This document shows positions 28,423 through 38,125 of a stretch of DNA of 64,000 nt, piece by piece. The stretch lies in NCBI GenBank assembly GCA_902826775.1, contig CADEHE010000002.1:535043-599042 (forward strand), read 5' to 3'. A program made the translations under genes and the position numbers. A model generated the notes under the pieces. The model was not told the origin of the DNA. It searched no databases and worked only from the letters and a program-made list of their open reading frames with translations. The DNA is from an uncultured Pseudomonadota bacterium. Its GTDB lineage: Bacteria; Pseudomonadota; Gammaproteobacteria; Burkholderiales; JALYOK01. Each line of letters begins with the position of its first letter. Position 1 is the stretch's first letter.

Positions 28423-28749
28423 GTGTCTTTCGCCGACACCCTAAAGAGCTTGCCCGGTGTTTCGCATCTGGCTGCGCTGCAGTTGCTCGACGCCGCGACC
28501 GGCGAACTGGTGCACACCATCGAGCACAAACAGGGCCAGATCGGCTCGCTCGCCGTCTACAACTATTTGGCGCAACAGTTCGGCGCGATCACGCCCGCCG
28601 CCGCCGCGCGCGGCCTCACCTTATACGGCGAACACACCGACGACGCGCGCGCCAATCCCGGCAAGCATCCGAATATCGACCGCTTGATCGCGTTGAGCGA
28701 AGGCGGCGCGACGTTGCGCGTAAAGCACGTCTTCGCCGGCGCCGCCTAA
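28423..28749 (+). CDS. DUF2322 family protein
   Basis: A 108-residue soluble protein resembling the DUF2322 family of betaproteobacteria and Neisseria; the signature EHTDDARANPGKHPNIDRL is clear, as is GSLAVYNYLAQQFGAI. The GTG at 28423 is chosen because GGAGG lies nine bases upstream; a TTG 15 bases earlier overlaps that site. No function is established for the family, and nothing in the neighbourhood suggests one. Confidence 0.82.
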   Translation: MSFADTLKSLPGVSHLAALQLLDAATGELVHTIEHKQGQIGSLAVYNYLAQQFGAITPAAAARGLTLYGEHTDDARANPGKHPNIDRLIALSEGGATLRVKHVFAGAA

Positions 28750-28774
28750 CCTGCGCGCCGCTTCGTAGCCCGGG

Positions 28775-29242
28775 TTACTGCGAGTCGCGTCGCCGCAGCA
28801 ACCCCCACCACCTCCGCCAAACCCACGCTGCCAGCGCGATCAAGATGATCGCGCCAATGCCAAACGCGGTGCGCCCCACGTACTCGCCCACGCTGGTCTT
28901 CATCGAACCCATCGCGCCGACAACCGCGCCGCCAAAGCGGCGCTCCCCCGGCCAAAACGCAACCCAACTGCCGACCAACGCGAACAAACTCGTCATCAGC
29001 GCGCCGAAAAATGCCCCGCGCGTCGACTTGCCGTCATCTGGGATCAGCATCAGCAAGCCGCCCAACATGAAGACCGCCCCTGCCGCGCCGACTACCCAGC
29101 GCGGCGCTTGCATGTAGCCGGGCGGCGATACGATCCAACCCAGCGCGAGCGCGATGACGGCGAGTCCGCCTGCGATCAATGCGATGCCGAGACCGATTCG
29201 CGCGCGGCGAGAAGCTTGCAAATCGGGGTTGGTTTTCAGCAT
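28775..29242 (-). CDS. Small membrane protein of unknown function
   Basis: A 155-residue protein with four hydrophobic segments: IGLGIALIAGGLAVIALALG, WVVGAAGAVFMLGGLLMLIP, GALMTSLFALVGSWVAFWPG and GIGAIILIALAAWVW. It ends in an Arg-rich tail. I do not recognise the family. ATG 29242 gives MLKTNPDLQASRRAR. It is convergent with DUF2322 and 106 bp from the M17 peptidase gene on the same strand. Confidence 0.65.
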   Translation of the reverse strand: MLKTNPDLQASRRARIGLGIALIAGGLAVIALALGWIVSPPGYMQAPRWVVGAAGAVFMLGGLLMLIPDDGKSTRGAFFGALMTSLFALVGSWVAFWPGERRFGGAVVGAMGSMKTSVGEYVGRTAFGIGAIILIALAAWVWRRWWGLLRRRDSQ

Positions 29243-29348
29243 GCGGTCAGTTTCCGTAGCTAGATGCAGCGTTGCGAAACCCGGACACTAATCCCTCCGG
29301 CGCCAACCCTCGAACAAGTGCTCGGATTTGGCTGCGCTGCATCCAGCC

Positions 29349-30797
29349 CTACCCTGCTAGCATCTGCACGCCCCACCCCACCCCAAACCCCGTCACATCG
29401 CTCGCCACCGCGCCTAACCCACCATCGCTTTCACTCGCCGAGAGATCCATGTGCAGCCACGGCCGCTCGTCGATAAATCGGGACAGAAAGCGCGCTGCCA
29501 AAATGTGATCGGCGTAAGAATCCGCGCTGCATTGTTTGACGTCCGCGATCTTGCTTTCCAGCGGCTTGTCGTAGTCGGCGTCCATCGGGAAACTCGCCAC
29601 CCGTTCACCACAATCGCGGCCCGCAACAATAGCGCGCTGCACCCATTCCTCTCGATTGCCGATGATGCCGCTGTAGCGCGAGCCGAGCGCCACATGCATG
29701 CTGCCGGTGAGCGTGGCGAAGTCGATGATGACTTCCGGCTTTTCGCGCGCGGCCAGCGCGAGTGTGTCGGAGAGGATCATGCGGCCTTCGGCATCGGTGT
29801 GGATGATCTCGATGGTGGTGCCGTTTATGGCTTTCACCACATCGTTCTGCTTGTACGCCTTCGGGCCGATGTTGTTTTGCACCAGGGCCAGCCAGCCGTC
29901 GATTGCCACCGGCAGCTTGAGTCGCGCGGCGGCGTGCATGATGCCGAGCACGACGGCGGAGCCGTTCATATCGCCGTGCATGCCGTACATATATTTCGAT
30001 GACTTCAAATTGTGCCCGCCGGTGTCGAAGCACACGCCTTTACCGACCAGCGCGATGCGCCGCTTCGCGCCGCGCGGAGCATACGTAAGCCGCACAATTG
30101 CGGCGTCATCGTCATGACTGCCTTGGGCGACGGCGACGAACGCGCCCGCGCCTATCTCGCGCAGCTTCTTCATGTCGAATTCGGCGCGCTTCCAGCCGTG
30201 CTCTTTGGCGATCTCGGCGATGCGCGCGCGGTAGGTGCGCGGCGTCAGATCGTTCGGCGGCAGCAGCGTGAGCTCGCGCGTGAGCGTATTGCCTTCAGCG
30301 ATGGCGCGCTGCGCGGCGAACGCATCGGCGGCGCGATAGCCGAACAGCAGAATTTGCTTGAGCGCCTTGGCGTCCGACTTGCTTTTGCGCGTCGGCAACG
30401 CCGCACCGTTCAGCCAAGCGCAATACACCGCTAATTCCGCTTCGAGTTTGCGCTCCGCTGCATCGCCGTGAACAGAAATGTGTAGCACCTGTGGCGACTC
30501 GTCCAGCAGCAACTTAACTGCCTTGCGCATAGAAGTGAGTTGCTCGAAGCGGTTCTTGGCCGCATCGAGCATCACCCATGCGGCGAGCTTGCCTTCGGGC
30601 GTTTGCGCGGCGATGGGCTCGTCGATCAAATCGGTGAATTTCTTATTGCGACGCTTGAACGTGTTGCGCAGCGTGGCCTCGCCGGGGAAGGTTCGAGTGA
30701 AATTCTCGCTTTTGGGCAGGACGACCAGAAAATGCGTAAGCGTTTTGAAATGCGCCTGCGATAGTGCAGTTTCGCTTTGACTCAGTTTAGCTAGCAT
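29349..30797 (-). CDS. M17-family leucyl aminopeptidase-like peptidase
   Basis: Two-metal aminopeptidase, 482 residues. The metal ligands of the M17 family are all visible: Lys253 and Asp258 in VGKGVCFDTGG, Asp276 in MHGDMNGSA, and Asp335 with Glu337 in HTDAEGRM (NTDAEGRL in most members). The divergent N-terminal half is normal for the family. It is probably cytoplasmic. It differs from E. coli PepA in length and motif detail, so I give no symbol. It is transcribed away from thyA. Confidence 0.9.
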   Translation of the reverse strand: MLAKLSQSETALSQAHFKTLTHFLVVLPKSENFTRTFPGEATLRNTFKRRNKKFTDLIDEPIAAQTPEGKLAAWVMLDAAKNRFEQLTSMRKAVKLLLDESPQVLHISVHGDAAERKLEAELAVYCAWLNGAALPTRKSKSDAKALKQILLFGYRAADAFAAQRAIAEGNTLTRELTLLPPNDLTPRTYRARIAEIAKEHGWKRAEFDMKKLREIGAGAFVAVAQGSHDDDAAIVRLTYAPRGAKRRIALVGKGVCFDTGGHNLKSSKYMYGMHGDMNGSAVVLGIMHAAARLKLPVAIDGWLALVQNNIGPKAYKQNDVVKAINGTTIEIIHTDAEGRMILSDTLALAAREKPEVIIDFATLTGSMHVALGSRYSGIIGNREEWVQRAIVAGRDCGERVASFPMDADYDKPLESKIADVKQCSADSYADHILAARFLSRFIDERPWLHMDLSASESDGGLGAVASDVTGFGVGWGVQMLAG

Positions 30798-31022
30798 GGT
30801 GGGCCCAGTGGTTATTCGTGTTCAATGAGGTTGACCATAAAATCGTTGCCATTTTAGTGCAGGACGATAGCGCGCCCGCGCAAGCCTGGTGCGGCTTCGC
30901 GCCTACGCACCAGGGTATTGCCTGAAGTAGCCCATGCAGCATGCTCGACACAGCGATACCCCTTGTTGATCGATTGCCGTCCGATCATTAAGCTTGCCGC
31001 ACTTTTCGATGAAAGCCTGACG

Positions 31023-31817
31023 ATGCGCCAATACCTCGACTTCCTCTCGCACATTCTGGAACACGGCGTCACCAAGTCAGATCGCACCGGCGTCGGCACC
31101 ATCAGCGTGTTCGGCCATCAAATGCGTTTTGATTTGAGCAAGGGCTTCCCGGTCGTGACGACAAAGAAGCTGCACCTACGCTCGATCATCCACGAGCTGC
31201 TGTGGTTTTTGACCGGCGACACCAACGTCAGATACCTGCGCGAGAACGGCGTCACCATTTGGGACGAGTGGGCGGACAGCGACGGCGACCTCGGCCCGGT
31301 CTACGGTAAGCAATGGCGCCACTGGGAAACGCCGGAAGGCAAAGTCATCGACCAAATGAACGATGTCGTCGCGCAGATCAAAAAGAATCCCGATTCGCGC
31401 CGCTTGCTCGTCTCAGCGTGGAATGTCGGCGAGATCCCCTTCATGGCGCTGCCGCCGTGCCATTTGCTGTTCCAGTTCTACGTCGCCGAGGGAAAACTCT
31501 CCTGCCAGCTCTATCAGCGCTCCTGCGACGCGGGTTTAGGCGTGCCGTTCAACATCGCCAGCTACGCGCTGCTCACGCACATGGTCGCGCAGCAGTGCGA
31601 TCTCAAAGTCGGCGATTTCGTTTGGACTGGCGGCGATTGCCACATCTATTTGAATCACGTCGAGCAGATCAAAACACAGTTGACGCGCGAGCCGTTTCCG
31701 CTGCCAAAGTTGGTGATCAAGCGCCGGCCGGAGAGTTTGTTCGATTACAAGTTTGAGGATTTCGAGATCGTCGGGTACCAGTCGCATCCGCATATTGCGA
31801 TGCCGGTGGCGGTTTGA
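31023..31817 (+). CDS. thyA: Thymidylate synthase
   Basis: Methylates dUMP to dTMP using 5,10-methylene-tetrahydrofolate. From ATG 31023 the product is 264 residues, identical in length to E. coli ThyA, with catalytic Cys146 in [40 protein letters not shown] and [21 protein letters not shown]. The frame extends 35 codons upstream but those residues do not belong to the family. folA, a common partner, is not downstream; a small hypothetical gene overlaps the stop codon instead. Confidence 0.97.
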   Translation: MRQYLDFLSHILEHGVTKSDRTGVGTISVFGHQMRFDLSKGFPVVTTKKLHLRSIIHELLWFLTGDTNVRYLRENGVTIWDEWADSDGDLGPVYGKQWRHWETPEGKVIDQMNDVVAQIKKNPDSRRLLVSAWNVGEIPFMALPPCHLLFQFYVAEGKLSCQLYQRSCDAGLGVPFNIASYALLTHMVAQQCDLKVGDFVWTGGDCHIYLNHVEQIKTQLTREPFPLPKLVIKRRPESLFDYKFEDFEIVGYQSHPHIAMPVAV

Positions 31818-32197
31818 GCCCGCTGCCTGCCATTGCTGCGGTGCCGGCACGTTGGAGCACAGTGCGGGAGCGTTACGTCGGACTACCGCGACAGGATTTC
31901 GCATGGGTCCCAAGCATGCTCGCGCTAGTCGACCATATCGAGAAATCGCCGCTTGGCTCCGGCCTGTACCCGTGGACCTCAATGTTTGATCTTTGTATTG
32001 CCCAGACACCAGCTCGCACCATGCCGTTTCTTCGGATTTCACCCTTGCAGGACGGTATGGTTGAGTTCCGCTACATCGACACTGGGATCCAGCAAAAACA
32101 ATGGGTACGCGTTGTTGCGGCAGAAGAGATGATCGCCCGATTCGACTCTTTTGTTGATCAACTTCATTGGGCGTATCTTCCGAAGTCGGGGAAGTAG
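31814..32197 (+). CDS. Small conserved-looking hypothetical protein
   Basis: A 127-residue frame that starts with TTG overlapping the thyA stop (TTGA) and is Trp/Pro/aromatic-rich ([43 protein letters not shown]). The sequence reads like a folded soluble protein and has normal composition. No start with a good ribosome binding site is visible, but coupling to thyA would explain that. I do not recognise the family and propose no function. Confidence 0.55.
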   Translation: MSPLPAIAAVPARWSTVRERYVGLPRQDFAWVPSMLALVDHIEKSPLGSGLYPWTSMFDLCIAQTPARTMPFLRISPLQDGMVEFRYIDTGIQQKQWVRVVAAEEMIARFDSFVDQLHWAYLPKSGK

Positions 32198-32200
32198 CAA

Positions 32201-32310
32201 GTAGCCTGGATTAGCGACGCAGTCGCGTAATCCGGGGATTCGGCGCAGCCGAATCTGCATCGTCCGGGCTTCTCATTCCCCGGATTACGCCTGCGGCTAA
32301 TCCAGGCTAC
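32201..32310. repeat. 110-bp nested palindrome (REP/MITE-like element)
   Basis: Three nested inverted repeats share one centre: outer GTAGCCTGGATTAGC (32201-32215) with GCTAATCCAGGCTAC (32296-32310), middle GCGTAATCCGGGGA (32225-32238) with TCCCCGGATTACGC (32277-32290), and an inner hairpin TTCGGC-gca-GCCGAA (32239-32253). It fits the GTAGCC(C/T)GGATTA-type intergenic repeats seen in many proteobacteria. A related fragment, GTAGCCCGGGTTACTGCG, occurs near 28767. Confidence 0.85.
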
Positions 32311-32341
32311 CATTCAGACTTCGTTCAAAAGCGTCGCTTCA

Positions 32342-33652
32342 ATGCCCGGCCCCAAATACCTAGGCTTCGACACCCTCGCGCTGCACGCCGGCCAAGCGCC
32401 CGACCCGGTGCACGGCGCGCGCGCGACGCCGATTTATCACACGACTTCGTACGTGTTCAAAGACACCGAACACGCGGCGTCGCTCTTTAATCTCGAACGC
32501 GCGGGCCATGTCTACTCGCGCATTTCCAACCCGACCACCGCGGTGTTGGAAGAGCGCGTCGCGGCGCTGGAAGGCGGCGTCGGTGCGATTGCGGTGGCGA
32601 GCGGGCAGGCTGCGCTGCATCTGGCGATTGCCACGCTGATGGGCGCGGGCTCGCACATCGTCGCTTCGCGCGCGCTGTACGGCGGTTCGCACAATCTGCT
32701 GCAATTCACGCTCCCCCGCTTCGGCATTGAAACCACGTTCGTCAACGCGCGCGATCTCGACGCTTGGCGCGCGGCGATCCGGCCGAACACGCGGCTATTG
32801 TTCGGCGAAACGCTCGGCAATCCGGGTTTGGATGTGCTCAACATTCCGGCGACCTCCGACATCGCGCACGCAGCCACGCTGCCGCTGCTGGTGGATGCCA
32901 CGCTCACAACGCCGTATTTGTCGAAACCGTTCGAGCAAGGCGCGGATTTGCTGTTTCATTCCGCGACCAAGTTCCTCGGCGGCCACGGCGTGGCGATCGG
33001 CGGCGTGCTGGTGGACGGCGGCAAGTTCGATTGGCGCGCTTCGGGCAAATTCCCGACGCTGACCGAGCCTTACGAGGGCTTTCACGGCTTGAATTTCGCC
33101 GAGGAATCCGACATCACTGCCTTTCTGCTGCGCACACGGCGCGAAGGTTTGCGCGATTTCGGCGCCTGCATGAGCCCGATGAACGCCTTCCAGATTCTGC
33201 AAGGCATCGAGACGCTGCCGCTGCGCATGCAGCGCCATATCGACAACACGCGCAAGGTCGTTGCGGCGCTCGGCGCACATCCGGCCGTGGCGAGCATCAA
33301 CTATCCAGAACTCGAATCGCACCCGGATCATGCCCTCGCGCGCGCGCTGTTGCCGCGAGGCTGCGGGGCGGTGCTGAGCTTCGAACTGAAAGGCGGCGCG
33401 GACAACGACCCAAGAGCGGCAGGCAAACGCTTCATCGAGCGTTTGAGCGTGTTCTCACATCTTGCGAATATCGGCGATGCCAAGTCACTGGTCATTCACC
33501 CAGCCAGCACCACGCACTTCCGCATGACCGCGGACGAGTTGCGCGCGGCCGGCATCAGCGCCGGCACGGTGCGCCTATCGATCGGTCTGGAAGATCCGGA
33601 CGACTTGATCGAAGATTTGAATGCCGCGTTGCGCGCATCGCAGAAGGCTTAG
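32342..33652 (+). CDS. metY: O-acetylhomoserine sulfhydrylase / aminocarboxypropyltransferase
   Basis: PLP enzyme of the Cys/Met-metabolism family that makes homocysteine from O-acetylhomoserine and sulfide. The 436-residue product has FDTLALHAGQAPDP, YSRISNPTTAVLEER, SGQAALHLA and the PLP Lys210 in LLFHSATKFLGGHG. The large insertions near TLTEPYEGFHGLNF and the length (about 430) fit MetY rather than MetB/MetZ (about 390). It starts 31 bp after the palindrome. The alpha/beta hydrolase gene follows after 5 bp. No methionine regulator or riboswitch was seen upstream. Confidence 0.9.
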   Translation: MPGPKYLGFDTLALHAGQAPDPVHGARATPIYHTTSYVFKDTEHAASLFNLERAGHVYSRISNPTTAVLEERVAALEGGVGAIAVASGQAALHLAIATLMGAGSHIVASRALYGGSHNLLQFTLPRFGIETTFVNARDLDAWRAAIRPNTRLLFGETLGNPGLDVLNIPATSDIAHAATLPLLVDATLTTPYLSKPFEQGADLLFHSATKFLGGHGVAIGGVLVDGGKFDWRASGKFPTLTEPYEGFHGLNFAEESDITAFLLRTRREGLRDFGACMSPMNAFQILQGIETLPLRMQRHIDNTRKVVAALGAHPAVASINYPELESHPDHALARALLPRGCGAVLSFELKGGADNDPRAAGKRFIERLSVFSHLANIGDAKSLVIHPASTTHFRMTADELRAAGISAGTVRLSIGLEDPDDLIEDLNAALRASQKA

Positions 33653-33657
33653 GCGCG

Positions 33658-34437
33658 ATGCTTATTCAAGTCGACGCAAAGAATGTTTTTTACTACCACG
33701 CCAACCGGGCGATGGTAGCCGCACAGCCGAACATCGTTTTCGTTCACGGCGCCTCGCACGACCACAGCGTGTGGGCGCTGCAGAGCCGCTATTTCGCCTA
33801 CCACGGCTGGAACGTCTTCGCGCTCGATCTACCCGGGCATGGCCGCTCGGGCGGTCTGGCTCTTACTTCGATCGAAGACAGCGCGGATTGGTTGCTGCGT
33901 TTTCTCGACGCTGCGGGTATCGAAAGCACGGCGCTCGTTGGCCACAGCATGGGCTCGCTCATCGCATTGGAAGCAGCGGCGAGCGCTCCACAGCGCGTTA
34001 CTAAACTTGCGCTGATCGGCACGGCCGCGCCGATGGCGGTCGGCGAAGGTTTGCTCAACGCTGCGCGTGCCAACGAGAGAGCCGCGCACGACATGGTGAC
34101 CATTTGGGGACACCGCTCGCGCAGCGGCGCTAACCCGAATCCGGGCATGTGGATGATGGGCTACAACCTGCGGCTCAACGAGCGCGCTGCGCGCGATGTG
34201 CTGTTCGCCGACTTGAATGCGTGCAACGAGTACAAAACAGCGCTAGAGCGCGGCGCGCAAGTGCAATGCCCGGCGTTGGTGATCACCGGTCAGCGCGATA
34301 TCATGACGCCGGCAAAAGCCGCGCGCGCGCTGGTGCAGGCAATGCCGCAAAGCAAACTGGTAAGCATCGATGCCGGGCACGCGCTGATGAGCGAGCAACC
34401 GGACGCGGTGTTGGACGCGCTACGCGCGTTCCTCTAG
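33658..34437 (+). CDS. Alpha/beta-fold hydrolase
   Basis: A 259-residue hydrolase with oxyanion-region FVHGASHDHSVW, LPGHGRSGG, the nucleophile Ser97 in LVGHSMGSLIALE, acid candidate in VITGQRDIMTP and catalytic His in IDAGHALMSEQP. ATG 33658 lies 5 bp after metY. The same frame is open far upstream, inside metY, but that part is a shadow. The substrate is unknown; cotranscription with metY suggests a role near sulfur amino-acid metabolism, or nothing more than convenience. Confidence 0.88.
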   Translation: MLIQVDAKNVFYYHANRAMVAAQPNIVFVHGASHDHSVWALQSRYFAYHGWNVFALDLPGHGRSGGLALTSIEDSADWLLRFLDAAGIESTALVGHSMGSLIALEAAASAPQRVTKLALIGTAAPMAVGEGLLNAARANERAAHDMVTIWGHRSRSGANPNPGMWMMGYNLRLNERAARDVLFADLNACNEYKTALERGAQVQCPALVITGQRDIMTPAKAARALVQAMPQSKLVSIDAGHALMSEQPDAVLDALRAFL

Positions 34438-34450
34438 CGCGGGCTCGCGC

Positions 34451-35107
34451 CTACAACGCGAGTGCGCCGCGCGCGCGGAATTGGTTGGGCCGCGCCAAAA
34501 TCAACTTGCCGAGTTCTTCAAGCAAAGCATCATCTACGGCCTCGGTCGCATAACAAAGTTTGAGCGTTTCGAAGCGCTCGACGTTGCGCAGGGTAAAAAC
34601 AATCTCCGCTTGATCGGCCTGGCTGTCGGCGCGTATCACCGCCCCTATGGTGGCGGGAATCTTGAACTTGCCGCCGGTCACGCGACTGCGTTCGTTGCGG
34701 AACTCGTCCAAAGTGAATTTCAAGTTGGCCTCCCAGAGATACTGTTCCACTTGCTCTTTCTGGGTGATGTTGTCCTTGACGACCTCAAATATCTTGGGCG
34801 AAGCGTATTGGTACTGGAAGTGCACGTAGTCGAGATATTCCTTGTCGTCGACAGTTTTCTTGCGGTAGTCGGCGAAGAAATCGGCGAGCGTCAAGTTCTC
34901 GAATTTGCCGACGCCTGCAAGCATGAAGGTTCGCGCAGTCGCGGGCTTGATGACGGCAAGCTGCTTGCCCAACGCATCCAGATAGGCATATGTCTTTTGC
35001 AGCGCCGCGTCGGCGCGTTGCGCAATGTCGCGCGCGCGCTCAGCGTCGCTCATGCGCGCATGGCTGACGGCGTCAGCTTGCTGCTTAAGTTCGTCGAGTA
35101 AACCCAT
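34451..35107 (-). CDS. Conserved-looking protein of unknown function
   Basis: A 218-residue soluble protein starting MGLLDELKQQADAVSHARMSD, with a helical N-terminus and a mixed alpha/beta body (LADFFADYRKKTVDDKEYLDYVHFQYQY; TLRNVERFETLKLCYATEAVDDALLEELGKLIL, each given here only in part as visible landmarks). It has no signal peptide or membrane segment. I do not recognise a named domain. It lies alone between the convergent hydrolase gene and clpA. Confidence 0.75.
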   Translation of the reverse strand: MGLLDELKQQADAVSHARMSDAERARDIAQRADAALQKTYAYLDALGKQLAVIKPATARTFMLAGVGKFENLTLADFFADYRKKTVDDKEYLDYVHFQYQYASPKIFEVVKDNITQKEQVEQYLWEANLKFTLDEFRNERSRVTGGKFKIPATIGAVIRADSQADQAEIVFTLRNVERFETLKLCYATEAVDDALLEELGKLILARPNQFRARGALAL

Positions 35108-35252
35108 GGACTAAGTGACAGGCGGCAACGAAAGCGGCCTATTGTACCGCCGCGCTGCGCCAGCGCGCTTTCTGGATACTACCCAGACGATAGCTGCAGA
35201 AGCAGCGGTAGTTCTGACATTAAGATCTAAGCTGCCAGCAGTTTAGGGCACT

Positions 35253-37532
35253 CTAGGCTTGCGGCGCGTCCACGACGGGCGGCGCGGGCTCGACTTCTTC
35301 CAGGGTCAGCTTGATCTTGTCTTGCTCGTCGACATCGACCGTCACTTTACCGCCGTTCAACAGGCGCCCGAACAATAACTCGTCCGCGAGAGCGCGACGT
35401 ATCGTGTCTTGGATGAGCCGCGCCATTGGGCGCGCGCCCATGAGCGGATCAAAGCCCTTCTTCGCCAAATGCTTTTTCAGCGCCTCGGTAAACTGCACTT
35501 CGACTTTCTTCTCATGCAACTGCGCTTCGAGTTGCATCAAGAATTTCTCCACCACGCGCAAGATGATATCTTGGTCAAGCGCCTTGAACGAGATCGTCGC
35601 GTCAAGCCGATTGCGGAACTCCGGCGTAAACATGCGCTTGATTTCAGCCATCTCGTCACCCACGCGCGGGGATTCGATGAACCCCATCGTCGTTTTGGTG
35701 AGCGATTCCGCGCCCGCGTTAGTGGTCATGATCACGATCACGTTGCGGAAATCCGCCTTGCGCCCGTTATTGTCGGTGAGCGTGCCGTGATCCATGACTT
35801 GCAACAGGATGTTGTAGACATCCGGATGCGCCTTTTCGATCTCGTCCAACAGCAACACGGAATAAGGATGCTTGGTGATCTGTTCGGTGAGCAAACCGCC
35901 TTGATCGAAGCCGATGTAGCCCGGCGGTGCACCGATCAAGCGCGATACCGCGTGGCGCTCCATGTATTCGGACATGTCGAAACGGATGAGTTCGACGCCA
36001 AGGCAATATGCAAGCTGTCGCGCAACTTCGGTCTTGCCGACACCGGTCGGGCCCGAAAATAGGAAACAACCAATCGGCTTCGCCGGATTGCCTAATCCGC
36101 TGCGCGCCATCTTAATCGCGGCAGTCAGCGCGTCGATGGCCGGATCTTGGCCAAAAACAACCGCTTTCAGATCACGATCGAGCGTTTTCAGCGCGGTGCG
36201 ATCGTCGCTGGTGACGGTCTTCGGCGGGATTCGCGCGATTTTGGCGACGATTTCCTCGATTTCGGTCTTGCCGATGACGCGGCGCTGTTTCGACTTCGGC
36301 AAAATGCGCTGAGCAGCGCCGGCTTCGTCGATGACGTCGATGGCCTTGTCCGGCAGGTGGCGGTCATTGATATGCCGCGACGACAGCTCAACCGCACAGG
36401 TCAGCGCGGCTTGCGAATACTTAACGCCGTGGTGCTTCTCGAAGCGCGACTTGAGACCTTCGAGGATCTTCACCGTTTCGTCGATCGATGGCTCGGTGAC
36501 GTCGACTTTTTGAAAGCGCCGCGTCAGCGCGTGATCTTTCTCGAACACGCCGCGGTACTCGTTGTAAGTGGTGGCGCCGATACACTTCAATGCCCCAGAA
36601 GTGAGTGCGGGCTTCAGCAGGTTCGATGCATCCAGCGTGCCGCCGGAAGCTGCACCGGCGCCAATGACCGTGTGAATTTCGTCGATGAAAAGAATCGAGT
36701 TGGGGTTGTCTGCCAATTGCTTGACGACCGCCTTGAGGCGCTGTTCGAAATCGCCCCGATACTTCGTGCCCGCCAACAAAGAACCCATGTCGAGCGAATA
36801 CACTTGGCACTTGGCTAGGATATCGGGCACATCGCCCTCGATAATGCGCCGCGCCAAGCCTTCAGCGATGGCCGTCTTGCCGACCCCCGCTTCGCCCACC
36901 AGCAGCGGATTGTTTTTGCGGCGGCGGCACAAAATCTGCACCACGCGCTCCAGCTCTTTCTCGCGCCCGATCAGCGGATCGATCTTGCCGGCGAGCGCAA
37001 GCGCATTCAAGTTTTGCGTGAAACTCTCCAGCGCTCCGCCGGGGGAGGCTTCCTGTTCCTGCTCTTGCTCCTGCTCTTCCTTGTTTTGCCCGCTCTGCGC
37101 GACTTTGCTGATGCCGTGAGATATAAAGTTCACCACATCCAAGCGCGTGATGTTTTGCTGATGCAGGAAGTAAACGGCATGCGAATCTTTCTCTCCGAAA
37201 ATCGCCACCAGAACGTTGGCGCCGGTAACCTCCTTCTTGCCGGAAGACTGCACGTGCAAGATGGCGCGCTGAATAACGCGCTGAAACCCGAGCGTGGGCT
37301 GCGTGTCGACATCGCCGGTGCCGCCGACAGTGGGCGTATGCTGCTGCACAAATTCCGCGAGCGCGCGGCGCAACTCTTCGACTTTCGCGCCGCATGCCTT
37401 CAACACCTCAAGCGCAGATGGATTATCGAGCAGCGCCAGCAGCAGATGCTCAACGGTAATGAACTCATGCCGCTTTTGCCGGGCTTCGACAAAAGCCATG
37501 TGTAAGCTGACTTCGAGTTCTTGAGCAATCAT
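35253..37532 (-). CDS. clpA: ATP-dependent Clp protease ATP-binding subunit ClpA
   Basis: AAA+ unfoldase that feeds ClpP. The 759-residue product has an N-terminal Clp_N domain (MIAQELEVSLHMAFVEARQ), D1 with Walker A GEAGVGKTAIAEG and Walker B ILFIDEIHTV, and D2 with GPTGVGKTEVARQ and VLLLDEIEKAH, and no ClpB-type middle domain. ATG 37532 lies 3 bp after the clpS stop, and GGAGGAG sits inside the end of clpS, so the two are translationally coupled, as is standard for clpS-clpA. Confidence 0.97.
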   Translation of the reverse strand: MIAQELEVSLHMAFVEARQKRHEFITVEHLLLALLDNPSALEVLKACGAKVEELRRALAEFVQQHTPTVGGTGDVDTQPTLGFQRVIQRAILHVQSSGKKEVTGANVLVAIFGEKDSHAVYFLHQQNITRLDVVNFISHGISKVAQSGQNKEEQEQEQEQEASPGGALESFTQNLNALALAGKIDPLIGREKELERVVQILCRRRKNNPLLVGEAGVGKTAIAEGLARRIIEGDVPDILAKCQVYSLDMGSLLAGTKYRGDFEQRLKAVVKQLADNPNSILFIDEIHTVIGAGAASGGTLDASNLLKPALTSGALKCIGATTYNEYRGVFEKDHALTRRFQKVDVTEPSIDETVKILEGLKSRFEKHHGVKYSQAALTCAVELSSRHINDRHLPDKAIDVIDEAGAAQRILPKSKQRRVIGKTEIEEIVAKIARIPPKTVTSDDRTALKTLDRDLKAVVFGQDPAIDALTAAIKMARSGLGNPAKPIGCFLFSGPTGVGKTEVARQLAYCLGVELIRFDMSEYMERHAVSRLIGAPPGYIGFDQGGLLTEQITKHPYSVLLLDEIEKAHPDVYNILLQVMDHGTLTDNNGRKADFRNVIVIMTTNAGAESLTKTTMGFIESPRVGDEMAEIKRMFTPEFRNRLDATISFKALDQDIILRVVEKFLMQLEAQLHEKKVEVQFTEALKKHLAKKGFDPLMGARPMARLIQDTIRRALADELLFGRLLNGGKVTVDVDEQDKIKLTLEEVEPAPPVVDAPQA

Positions 37533-37535
37533 CGT

Positions 37536-37889
37536 CTAATTCTCCTCCATCACGCATTGCAGCGGATGTTGATGCTGTCTGGCAAAACCCATCACCAATT
37601 CGACTTTCGTTGCTGCCACATCTCTAGGATACACTCCGCACACGCCGCGCCCCTCCGTATGCACTTTGAGCATCACCCTAGTAGCGAGTTCGCGCGACAT
37701 ACCGAAAAACTTTTGCAGCACCAGCACGACGAACTCCATCGGCGTGAAATCATCATTGCATAAAACTACTTTGTACAAAGGCGGCGGCTTAAGCTTGGTC
37801 GGCTGCTTCTCCAGCAGAGTGCCGCTTCCGCTGCCCTGCTTATCGCCCATATCGTCCCGCATACTTCGCACGTCGATTCCCTTGCTCAT
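37536..37889 (-). CDS. clpS: ClpA adaptor protein ClpS (N-end rule)
   Basis: Adaptor that delivers N-degron substrates to ClpA. The 117-residue frame contains the ClpS core [20 protein letters not shown], the N-degron pocket residues of [11 protein letters not shown], and [19 protein letters not shown]. The start may be ATG 37889 (MSKGIDVRS) or the internal ATG giving MRDDMGDK; no strong ribosome binding site decides. It is divergent from cspA and coupled to clpA. Confidence 0.95.
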   Translation of the reverse strand: MSKGIDVRSMRDDMGDKQGSGSGTLLEKQPTKLKPPPLYKVVLCNDDFTPMEFVVLVLQKFFGMSRELATRVMLKVHTEGRGVCGVYPRDVAATKVELVMGFARQHQHPLQCVMEEN

Positions 37890-37975
37890 TGTGGCAATAC
37901 CGCTATTTTTTGCAAGCCCCCTGGCGAGGGGTAAAAACGCCTCTGATCGAGCGTTACCCCAGCGCGATCAGGCAC

Positions 37976-38005
37976 TTGACGAGAGTCAACCAAGTGTCGT
38001 AAAAC
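37976..38005 (+). promoter_or_regulatory. Putative cspA promoter
   Basis: TTGACG (37976-37981) and TAAAAC (38000-38005) with 18-bp spacing lie about 120 bp before the cspA ATG, giving a leader of the length typical for cold-shock genes. Not tested. Confidence 0.4.
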
Positions 38006-38125
38006 GGCGCCGGGGGAAGAGCATAGCGGCTGCCGGGAGCAGTCGTGACCGGCTGAAATCGCGAGTGCTTGGAACCCCAAAGGGGGAGTTTGTTTCAATA
38101 GCAAAGTAAGAAGAGGAAGGTGAAG

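Noticed and set aside
32764..33657. 557-codon frame running through metY into the hydrolase gene
   Set aside because: The first 298 codons are the out-of-frame shadow of metY; family homology starts only at ATG 33658.
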